This document shows positions 36,590 to 46,100 of a stretch of DNA of 64,000 nucleotides, piece by piece. The DNA is from Gammaproteobacteria bacterium (GTDB taxonomy: Bacteria; Pseudomonadota; Gammaproteobacteria; Pseudomonadales; Pseudohongiellaceae), in contig PASF01000001.1 of NCBI GenBank assembly GCA_002711845.1, positions 299,485-363,484 of the forward strand. The letters are read 5' to 3'. The notes beneath the pieces are model-generated. The model did no database searches and was not told the DNA's origin. It saw only the letters and a program-made list of their open reading frames with translations. A program made the translations under genes and the position numbers. Positions within the stretch are counted from its first letter, which is position 1, and the number at the start of each line of letters is the position of its first letter.

Positions 36590-38603
36590 CCATAAAATTA
36601 AAAGTAGAATTAAAGTCAGAAAAGGCGATTACTCCCGTGTATTAATTACAGAAACTCAACCGTATGAACTTCCATTACAGATATCCAATGATGGTTTTTA
36701 CGAAATAGTTAATAAGCGAAGTGTGTCGGGTTTTGATCCAATATTGGGGCTTCTGATTGATAAAATAGTATTTATTGATGAAACGAAAGAGCTTTTCAAA
36801 GAGACAGTAAGATCAGCTGCGGTACCCTTCAGCTATAAAATCAATAAAGGAGCTGATGATTACCGAAGATTATCCTTGATGCATCAAAGGTCTCAATGGA
36901 GAGTTGCGCGTTTTTATGAAGAGTACGCCGATTTGATACTTGATTATTGTGCTGAAAGTCCAGCCAGTATTCGAGCACCCTCCAAAATTGCTGGGAGCTT
37001 CTATGTAAAGAAAGGAGCTGCTGCATACTTTTACGATCTTAAAGATTCTGAAAAAAGACAATCATCGGATGACGAGCATGCGGCTCAGAGATGTTCATCA
37101 TTTTTCTCTTATCGTGGAGTGGACAGGCTCTATAAATTCTTCTTGAGTAGGGAATATTTGTTGCTCGAGAAGAAATTCAGAGTGCTGAGGACATTGGATG
37201 TGTCGAAGTGTTTCGATAGCATTTACACGCACTCAATTTCTTGGGCTGTGAAGGATAAGCAGATAAGCAAGGAGAATACAGCCAGGTATGCATTCGGTGG
37301 GAATTTCGACGAATTGATGCAGGGGGCAAATCATCAAGAAACAAACGGGATACTTATAGGGCCTGAGCTGAGTCGCATTTTCGCAGAGGTCTTGCTTCAG
37401 AAAGTCGATCTACTGGTTATCAGAGAGCTGAGTCAGTCTTCCAGATTTGGGGGTCAAGGACTTGCTTATGGTAAGGACTATATATTCAAGAGATATGTCG
37501 ATGATATATTTGTCTTTGCGAACACTCAGGATGTCGCAAAGTTCGTGTGCGATGTTGTTTCAGAGAAGTTGCTGGGATTTAATCTGCACGTAAACAAGCA
37601 TAAATCACTTGTTTTTGAGCGGCCTTTTGTTACTACGAAATCAAAAGTAATAAACTCTGCAAAACGCTTATCAGATCGTTTTTTTGAAAAATTATGTAGA
37701 ATTGACGACGAAAATCTGGTTCCCGTGAAGATCTACAACACTTGGGCAGTGTCCAGAGATTTCATAGAACAGGTTAAGGGATTGTGTGCGGAAAACCAGA
37801 TATCCTACGATGAAGTTTCAGGTTTTCTCACTGCATACCTAACCGAGCGTGTGAAGAGAACTGTCTTGTCAGAACCATCAGAACTACCAGGAAACGAAGC
37901 CGAATATTGTGACTTTCTGTCTGTCATGATGGAGGTCATGGTTTTTTTGTATCAAGTTGCGCCTTCGGTCAGTTCTTCGTACAAGTTAAGTACCTCCATG
38001 ATTTTGATTATACGGTTTTCAAAGAACAAGCTACCTGATTGTTATGGCTTCATGTCTCAGAAAATTTTTGAGCTAATGCATGAGGCTCTTGAGAGCTTGA
38101 GTGCAAAAGACGCGCCAGGAGTTAAGCGTTTTTTACATCTGGAGGCTGTCAATCTATTGCTTGCTTCTAGGGAATTGCCTCCACCTTACGAGGTAAGCTC
38201 TGAAGTTTTAAAAGACATTTTTAACATTGACACCGGAATGTCTTATTTTGATATCGTAAGTTTTCTGTTTTACGCGAGGGACGATAGGAAGTATAAGCTG
38301 CTTCGGAATCAGGTGATAAAGTATACAAATGACTATCTTTCGGAACAGAAGGATGCATGTACCGACAGTGAAATATCGCATCTTCTTTTTGACATGTTAT
38401 GCTGCCCATACGTATCAGTAGCACTCCGTGCAAAATGGCTCAGGCGCTTTTGCAAATCAACAGATGTGGGTCGGCAGTCCGTTGTCGATTCCGAGAAATC
38501 AATTAATTATGTTGACGCTCATGGGTTATATTTTCACTGCAATTGGTCTGAACTAAACTTGCTATTGTCTCTCGAGAAAAAGGAGTTGAAGAGGGTTTAC
38601 TGA
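36582..38603 (+). CDS. drt3b: Antiviral reverse transcriptase Drt3b (UG8 type)
   Basis: 673 residues; its ATG overlaps the drt3a stop by eight bases, implying coupling. The palm has LDVSKCFDSIYTHSISWA (~206-223), NGILIGPELSRIFAE and the active site RYVDDIFVF with YVDD at ~305-308. The ~300-residue C-terminal region is helical and not a known nuclease. The SKCFDSIYTHS block is characteristic of the second DRT3 enzyme. In described DRT3 systems, as I recall them, Drt3a copies an ACACAC template in the noncoding RNA and Drt3b makes the complementary repeat strand. The gene is AT rich, consistent with recent transfer. Confidence 0.75.
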   Translation: MANHKIKSRIKVRKGDYSRVLITETQPYELPLQISNDGFYEIVNKRSVSGFDPILGLLIDKIVFIDETKELFKETVRSAAVPFSYKINKGADDYRRLSLMHQRSQWRVARFYEEYADLILDYCAESPASIRAPSKIAGSFYVKKGAAAYFYDLKDSEKRQSSDDEHAAQRCSSFFSYRGVDRLYKFFLSREYLLLEKKFRVLRTLDVSKCFDSIYTHSISWAVKDKQISKENTARYAFGGNFDELMQGANHQETNGILIGPELSRIFAEVLLQKVDLLVIRELSQSSRFGGQGLAYGKDYIFKRYVDDIFVFANTQDVAKFVCDVVSEKLLGFNLHVNKHKSLVFERPFVTTKSKVINSAKRLSDRFFEKLCRIDDENLVPVKIYNTWAVSRDFIEQVKGLCAENQISYDEVSGFLTAYLTERVKRTVLSEPSELPGNEAEYCDFLSVMMEVMVFLYQVAPSVSSSYKLSTSMILIIRFSKNKLPDCYGFMSQKIFELMHEALESLSAKDAPGVKRFLHLEAVNLLLASRELPPPYEVSSEVLKDIFNIDTGMSYFDIVSFLFYARDDRKYKLLRNQVIKYTNDYLSEQKDACTDSEISHLLFDMLCCPYVSVALRAKWLRRFCKSTDVGRQSVVDSEKSINYVDAHGLYFHCNWSELNLLLSLEKKELKRVY

Positions 38604-38790
38604 TTCCGTACACTAGTGGCGGGAAGGTCAGGGGTCTTACCCTACTCAAGCTTCAAAACTTGCAACCAAGAGATTAGCGATAGCGTGATTTTGCGGTTTT
38701 CTGCAGATAGCTTACACCTGTGAACGTTGACGGGTTGCCAGCGTTTTGCATGAGCTTCTTCGGAAGCACACACTCAGGGGCTCTTGATCT
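38604..38790 (+). ncRNA. Candidate DRT3 noncoding RNA
   Basis: Non-coding DNA directly after drt3b with several hairpins. GCTTC-TTCG-GAAGC (38754-38767) is a textbook UUCG tetraloop stem, and the very next bases are ACACAC (38768-38773). Just upstream AACGTTG (38723-38729) pairs with CAGCGTT (38739-38745), with one G-U pair. DRT3 systems use a structured RNA carrying an ACACAC template, so this is a good positional and sequence candidate. The exact ends are unknown, and I am not certain on which side of the genes the RNA lies in characterised systems. Confidence 0.5.
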
Positions 38791-38798
38791 TCCACCCT

Positions 38799-40037
38799 TC
38801 AATCCCACAGTTTGCTGACGGGGCAAGCAAAACAATTCTCAACCCCCAGCGGCAACACATGGCTGCCGCCATACAGCAGCACGCCACCCCTGAAATCCTT
38901 GCCAGCCCGTTCCGCCAGCCGCTTCAGTCCCGCGCCATCTTTTTGAGTATCAACGGTCACGGCCTTTTTGACTTCCACACCCCAGACTTCGCGTCCCCGC
39001 TCGATAACAATATCGACCTCTACCTGATCTTTGTCCCGATAGTGCGTCAGCCGCAACTCGTCATCCAGCGCACTGGCCTGACAGACGATCTGTTGCAGCA
39101 CAAAACTTTCTAGCAGATGGCCAAACGCGGTGCTCTGGGTCAGCCACTCAGCCGGTGTCAATTTGCTGAGCGTGGCAGCAAGGCCTGAATCAACCACGTG
39201 AGTTTTGGGCGACTTGATCAGTCGCTTTGCGTGGTTGCGGTGCCACGCAGGCAAGCGGCGGATCAGAAATAGTCGCTCCAGTATGCTGAGATACTTCTCG
39301 GTGGTTTCCCGTTGCACGCCAAGGTCCTGGGCCAGGCTGTTGACGTTGAGCAGCGATGCAGTGCGGTAGGCCAGCAATTCAATCAGGCGGGACATCGTGG
39401 CCTCGTCGTTGATATTGGCAATGTCGTGCACGTCGCGTTGAATGATGGCGTTCACATATTGTCGGTGCCACTGACGTGCCCGCACCAGTGTGCGTTGTAC
39501 GGGCTCCGGATAGCCGCCTTTACACAGCAATTCTGCCAGAACGGGTATGTCAGGGCTGAATTCGGCAATCTGTATGCTGAAGCGGCCGTCCAGCAAAGTG
39601 GTCAGAAACGTCGGCGGCCTGCGGTGCAGTTCGGCCATGGAAAGCGGGTGCAGGTGCAGCACTTCCATACGACCGGCCAGCGAGTCCTGTATTTTGGGCA
39701 GCAACAGCAGGTTGGCTGACCCGGTCAGCAGAAAGCGCCCCGGCGTTCGTTGCTGATCTACCGCGCTCTTGATGGCGATCAGCAGGCCCGGCGCGCGCTG
39801 AACTTCATCCAGCGTCACTTGTGCAGGCAGGCTTTGCACAAACCCCTCGGGGTCGTCGTTGGCCAGTTGGCAGATGGCGCTGTCATCCAGAGTGATATAG
39901 GCTCGATTGGGTGCCAGACTGCGTGCCAAGGTTGTTTTACCAGACTGCCGTGGTCCTAACAGGCAAACTACGGGTGTGTCCGCCAGTGCTATTTGCAGTC
40001 GGCTCTTCAGGGCTCTGGGGTAGAGGTCGCTGGTCAC
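38799..40037 (-). CDS. AAA ATPase with DUF4143 domain
   Basis: 412 residues. Walker A is GPRQSGKTTLA (~28-38), Walker B-like TLDEVQRAP (~94-102), sensor LLTGSANLLLLP (~118-129). The C-terminal DUF4143 part ends in a PD-(D/E)xK-like segment (VDIVIERGREVWGVEVKKA). Such AAA_14/DUF4143 proteins are widespread accessory ATPases, sometimes in toxin or defence loci, without a settled function. It converges on the DRT3 region and diverges from the large helicase gene; both starts flank the 23-bp repeat array, so its transcription may be co-regulated with the helicase operon. Confidence 0.75.
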   Translation of the reverse strand: MTSDLYPRALKSRLQIALADTPVVCLLGPRQSGKTTLARSLAPNRAYITLDDSAICQLANDDPEGFVQSLPAQVTLDEVQRAPGLLIAIKSAVDQQRTPGRFLLTGSANLLLLPKIQDSLAGRMEVLHLHPLSMAELHRRPPTFLTTLLDGRFSIQIAEFSPDIPVLAELLCKGGYPEPVQRTLVRARQWHRQYVNAIIQRDVHDIANINDEATMSRLIELLAYRTASLLNVNSLAQDLGVQRETTEKYLSILERLFLIRRLPAWHRNHAKRLIKSPKTHVVDSGLAATLSKLTPAEWLTQSTAFGHLLESFVLQQIVCQASALDDELRLTHYRDKDQVEVDIVIERGREVWGVEVKKAVTVDTQKDGAGLKRLAERAGKDFRGGVLLYGGSHVLPLGVENCFACPVSKLWD

Positions 40038-40058
40038 TTGCTTAGCCTTCTATTTTAT

Positions 40059-40150
40059 CGTCCAATTGCGGCTTATCATAGCGTCCATTTGTTGGTTTTC
40101 CTAGCGTCTATTTGCATGATGGCAAGCCGTCTATTTGATGGTAGCATACG
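40059..40150. repeat. Four direct repeats at exact 23-bp period
   Basis: The core CGTCYAWTTG starts at 40059, 40082, 40105 and 40128: CGTCCAATTG, CGTCCATTTG, CGTCTATTTG, CGTCTATTTG. The 13 bases between cores are not conserved. The array fills most of the 152-base spacer between the divergent ATPase and helicase genes. Regular spacing of about two helical turns on one face suggests cooperative binding of a regulator, as with iterons or operator arrays. There are no flanking cas genes, and the conserved unit is too short for CRISPR. Confidence 0.75.
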
Positions 40151-40189
40151 GTGCGGGAAGGACATAAATGATTACAAAAAGGACACCCA

Positions 40190-43100
40190 ATGCTCCCCAG
40201 CATAGTCGCTTCAGAACTTAAAGATGCCGTGGCCCAATACCTGCGTACGGCCTTCCCCATCGCGACGTCGTATTTCCAGGGCGAAAGCTCAGTTCAGGGT
40301 GCATCGGCCGATCCACATGCGCTGATTGATGCCTTGATCGCGCGACCTGGCGAGCTGTTCAAAGGTCCGTATTTGGACATCAAGCTGCCGTTTCGCCTTG
40401 CTGACAATGCTACATTGCCCTTCCGTCATCTCAGCCTGCCGTTCACACCCTATCGGCACCAGCAATTGGCCTTTCAGCGCCTGTGTGGTGACGCACCGGA
40501 GTCAACCGTTGTTGCTACCGGTACCGGATCGGGCAAGACCGAGTGCTTTATGTTGCCTGTGCTGGATGATTGCCTGCACCGGCGGGAGCGGGGCATCAAG
40601 ACGATTATTGTCTACCCGATGAACGCCCTGGCTACCGACCAGGCAAGGCGTTTTGCCAAAGAAGTGGCAGCGTTGGAGACCAAACTGACAGTAGGGTTGT
40701 TTGTTGGCGGCGAGGGTAGCAAGCCGCATCAAAGCATGGGGCCAGAGAATGTTATCACCTGCCAGAAAACCCTGCGCCAGAACCCACCGGATGTGCTGCT
40801 GACCAACTATAAAATGCTGGACTTCCTGCTTATCCGCCCCAAGGATCAGCCGCTGTGGCGATACAACACGCCCGGCACGCTACGTTATTTGGTGGTGGAT
40901 GAGCTCCACTCATTTGATGGCGCACAGGGCACGGATCTGGCCTGCCTCATTCGACGTCTGCGGGATCGTCTTGAGGCTGGCCAAGAGCTGGCGTGTGTCG
41001 GAACATCAGCCACGATGGGCAGTGATGATGCGCCAGCATTGCTGGATTATGCCAGTGAAGTCTTTGCTGCCACGTTTACGCCCGACGGCATCATCGGTGA
41101 GGATCGTGTCACGCCACAGGAGTACCTGCACGCTGGCTTCGACCCCAATGACGGCAAAGACCCTGTTCGTTTCTATAACTGGCCAACGGAAGATTTGCGC
41201 CGTCTTGACCCTGCCCAATACGACGATGCCAATGACTATCTGTTTCATCAGGCCCGGCTGTGGTTTGCTGACCTGCCGTTATCTGAGGTGCCGCAGCTTA
41301 ATGCCAGTCAACCGCGCCGTCGAGCAGAGGAAGCGGTTCGCTTGGGCGAATTGCTGCATGCGCATCATGCCTTTCATCAGTTGATTCATTTGTGCTCGCG
41401 ATTGCAGCCGATGGATGAGCTGGCCAGCGCGTGGGCACCTGAAGGTGGTGCCGACAATGTGAAGGTGTCACGGTTACTGTTGCTCAGCATAAGTTCCCTG
41501 ATAGCGGCTGCGCGCTTATGGGATAAAAAAGATCATGTCGATCCACGAAAGTGGTGCCAACCCTTGTTGCAGGTTCGCCAGCAGTTGTGGCTTCGTGAGC
41601 TACGGCGTCTGGTGTGTTCGGTGCCGGCAGACGATGCATTGCCGGTTATCCGTTTTGCCGATGACTTGCGTGACCCCCTGAACCCGTTGCATTTGCCATT
41701 GATGCACTGCCGTGAGTGTCACCTTGCGGCGTGGGGTGCGGTGGCCAGGCGTTCAGACCCCCATCTTAATGGCGATTTACAGGATTTTTATCAGGCCTGG
41801 TTTGGTTATTCCTCACAGGTGCGGTTGCTGGTGCCAGTCTGCGAAACTCAGGAAATAGCAGAGCCCACGCAGACGTTTTGTCCGGTGTGCTTACGCTTGC
41901 AGGCGGACCAAGGCAATGGATCGTGCAGTGAATGCGAGAAAGCCACGCTGCGACGTGTCTGGGTGCCGGACATGTTACGGCCAAACAACAACCAACAGGA
42001 TAAAGGTCCGCAAAGCCACCATAACTGCCCCGACTGCGGCGCGCGTGATGCCATGGTTGTGATGGGCTATCGCGCGGCGACGCTCACTGGCGTGATGACC
42101 GGCAAATTGTTTGCTACGCCCTACAATGATGATTACAAACTGATCGCGTTTTCTGACTCAGTGCAAGATGCCGCACATCGGGCAGGTTTTCTGGGTGCCA
42201 ATACCTGGCGTCAGGTGGTTCGTCAGACTATTGCCATCTGGCTGAAGCAGAAAAATGTACCCCTGCCATTGAGCGAAGTGAAGGAGTTGCTGCCCATGTT
42301 CTGGCGTGACCAGATTGGGCACGATGGGCGCTTTTGTGGTCTGTTTATTCCGCCCAATCTGGAGTATCACCGCGACTACGATTACCTACAGCGGCACAAT
42401 CGGCTGCCGGAGCGAACTGAGCTCACCAGTATGATCAGCAAGCGGCTGGCCTGGGAGTGTGTGGCTGAGTTTGGGCGCCGTTCGGGGGTTGGGCGTTCAC
42501 TTGAACGCACGCAGGCGGCGTCAGTCGCCTGGGATACCGCCGTGCTCGAGCCGGTTGTTGCAATGGCTGCCAGCCAGCTCAGGGAAGAAATTGGCAGTCT
42601 TCGTGAGGTGAGCGATGACAGTTTTATGCAGTTTATACTTGGTTTGCTGCATCATTGGCGAGTTATTGGTGCGATCTACGATCCGGTGCTTGAGGGTTAT
42701 CTTGCGGCGCGCGGTAAGGAATTCCAGATTAACCGAATCCCCTGGATGCCCGGTTTTGGCAAATCCCAGCGGCCGCCTGCTGCGATTTCTTTGCAGCACC
42801 TGAGTAACAATTTCGAAGCGCTCACTGTTGCCAATAGAGATACCTGGGCTGTGCGTTGGTTGAAAAAGACGTTGGGGTCACAAGCACTGTTTGCCGCTGC
42901 CGATGCACGACAAGTATTCAGTATTTTGATAAATGCGCTGAGTCGCAAAAACTGCTTGAAAGAAATTATCGTAAACGATCAGTCAGTCTGGATGCTTAAC
43001 CCTGACAAGTTGTTGATTGAGGCCGCCGCTGCGCAGGTAGCCTGTGATGGGTGCCGCCATCGCTACACCGTCAGCCCAGCCATGTTGTCGCTTTATGAGC

Positions 43101-46100
43101 GAATGCCATGCTTGCGCTCTAACTGCGCCGGTTACCTGCATCCGTTCAGTGAGAGCCCATCCACGGTCCGTGACTTTGTGCTGACCGCACCGCGGCGACT
43201 GGTGCCTCATGAGCACACGGGTTTGCTGCTGCGCGAAGAGCGGGAGGCCGTTGAGCGGTCCTTTATCGGCGGCACAGAACCCTGGGACATCAACTTGTTG
43301 TCTGCGACGCCTACGCTGGAAATGGGTATTGATATCGGCGATCTGTCGTCGGTATTTCTGTGTTCCGTCCCGCCAGCGCAAGCCAACTATTTACAGCGTA
43401 TCGGTCGCGCCGGGCGCAAAGATGGAAACGCGCTAGCCGTGACGGTCGCCAACGGTCAGAACCACGATCTGTTTTTCTACAGTGACCCCACGGAGATGAT
43501 GATTGGCGCGGTACAAACGCCCGGCGTCTTTCTCAACGCGGTTGCCGTGCTGGAGCGACAGCTGATTGCCTATTGTTTTGATCGATGGGTGATCACGGGT
43601 ATCGACGAATCAGCTATTCCGGGGCAGCTACGCAAAGTGTTGGATGCGGTAGAAAAGCAACATACAGATCGATTTCCGTATAACTTGATTGCTTTTGTAG
43701 CTGCCAACAAGCAGGCACTGTTGGCCGGCTTCCTGGCCATGTTTACCCATCTGGATGAGGATGCTACGGGCTATCTGGATAATTTTATCAGTGAAGCTGG
43801 CGAAGGCTCCTTGAGCTGGCGATTGGTCAACCGCTTGCAGGGACTGGTTGATGAGCGCGTTGCGTTGGTCAAAAAGACCCGTATGTTGAAACTGGAACGT
43901 GAGCGGTTAAGTCAACAGCCCGAGGATGAAGCGCAGCAGGAAGCACTAAATGAGCTGGACAGGGAGCGTAATGCATTTCTGTCGCTGCTATTCAGTCTGA
44001 ACGCTCAGCTCACGCTCAACTTCTTTACCGATGAAGGCCTGCTACCCAATTACGCGTTCCCGGAAGAAGGCGTCACCTTGCGCTCGGTGATTCTGCGCCG
44101 CAAGTCAGAAACCGCGAGTGAAGACGAATCACCATACGAGAAAATTTCCTATTCCTTCCAGCGACCCGCCCAGGCAGCGCTGAGTGAGTTAGCACCTAGC
44201 AGCACGTTCTACGCCATCAGTCGGGAGATGGAAATCGAGCAAATCGATCTGCAACTTTCCAGGCCTGAAGACTGGCGGTTCTGCAATCGCTGCCAACACA
44301 CCGAGCGTGTTGATCCTGAAGACAGGCATAGTGCCTGTCCGAAATGCGGCAGTGCACAGTGGGCCGACAGCAAGCAGCGCCACACGGTGCTAAAACTGCG
44401 CCAGGTCTACGCGACGGTGGATGACCGCAGCAGTCGCATCAGCGATGAGGCTGAGCAACGCGAACCCGTCTTCTTCAATAGACAGATGCTGGTGGATATT
44501 CCGGACCAAAACAGTATCGCCGGATTCCGCTTAAAAAGTGATGAGTTGCCGTTTGGTTTTGAGTTTCTGCGCCGAGCAGTATTTAGGGAAGTAAATTTTG
44601 GTCAACGCGGCGGTGAGTCCAATGTTTTCTCAGTAGCTGGTGATGACTGCTCGAGACAAGGGTTTAGAATCTGCCGACATTGCGGCAAAGTGCAGAAGAA
44701 TTTTTACCGTCGGCACGAACACCCGCACGCCTATACTTGCAAGCTACGCAAGCAGCCGGAACTGGATGGTCCGGAAGAATATTTTGAGAGTCTCTACCTG
44801 TATCGTGAGCTGCAGTCGGAAGCCATTCGTATCCTGCTACCTCTGAGCGAGGTGGCTTATTCGGATGAGAAGCTGCATTCATTTGTGGCGGCACTGAATC
44901 TTGGCTTGCGCGCTTACTTCAAGGGCAGCGTTCAGCACCTGGAAGTGACCGATATGCGAGAGCCCGGCAGTTCCAGCAGTGGTGAGCGTATTTTCCTGGT
45001 TGTGTATGACAAAATTCCCGGCGGCACAGGCTTTTTGAAAGAGCTGATGCGCTCGCCAGATAATCTGCTCAAGGTCCTGGAATTGGCGCGCGACAAGCTG
45101 ATGAGCTGCGCGTGTGCGGATCAGGAACATCTGGACGGTTGTTATCGGTGTATTCTGGCCTACCGCAACGCGCGCAATATGGCCAGTATCTCGCGCCAGG
45201 GGGCGGCGCAACTAATGGGCGATATTCTGGCGTTGCGCGAGCAGATTGAACCGGTGGCGTCCTTGAGTGATATCGACACCAATGTGCTGATCGAAAGCAA
45301 ACTGGAGCAGCGCTTTGTTGATGCCTTGGGTATGTTGCCGGGTGCGCATGTCTCGCGTATTTTGTTAAACGGCAAGAAGGCCAGCCTGCTGACTTTACCG
45401 GGCGCTGACGGGCGGCCCATTGCCTGGCATGTTGAGCATCAAGTGAAGATGGGGCCGTTAGAAGGTGTACTGCTCAATACCCAGATTGATGTGGTATTGA
45501 CTCCAGCACGCGAGGAGCAGGCTTCCCAGTATCGACCCATCGCGGTGTATGTTGACGGTCTGCAGTATCACCATGACATTGTGGAAGATGATGTCGCCAA
45601 ACGATCGGCATTACTGTGCAGCAAAAAATTCTGGGTGTTTTCCCTAAACTGGGATGATCTACCTGAACCTGGCAAGCTCCCCGTGCCGCTGGACAGTAAT
45701 ATCATGCGTTTGCCAGGGACAGTCCAGCGTCCATTGAGTGATCTTTATGATCAGCTTGCCACTACGGCGGGCGCAGAGAGCACCGCGCAGCTCGCTGGTA
45801 CAACAGCCTGGGGCAGCCTGGAGCTGCTATCGCGCATCCTGCGTGACCCGGCATTGACGCGCGTTGAATTGCCCAATAGAGCAGCACACAGGGCATTGAC
45901 GACCTTGTTGCCACAAAGGGCGAATGATATGGAGCTGCGCGCTGGGCTGGCTTCCGCAATGCAGATGTTAGCACCGCTCTCTATGGCTCAGCGGCTAGCA
46001 GCAGATGACATTGATCAGGTGCCCGGCGGCTTCAGCGAGGTACTTGTTAACGCCGAGCCGCTTATTGAACTGCTAACGGCGGTGCCCATAGCGACGATGC

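Noticed and set aside
35333-38603. Group II intron or retron as the source of the reverse transcriptases
   Set aside because: No maturase or HNH domain, no intron domain V/VI or msr/msd structure seen; two coupled reverse transcriptases fit DRT3 better.
40059-40150. CRISPR interpretation of the 23-bp-period repeats
   Set aside because: Only about ten bases per unit are conserved, the intervals are 13 bases, and no cas genes are present.
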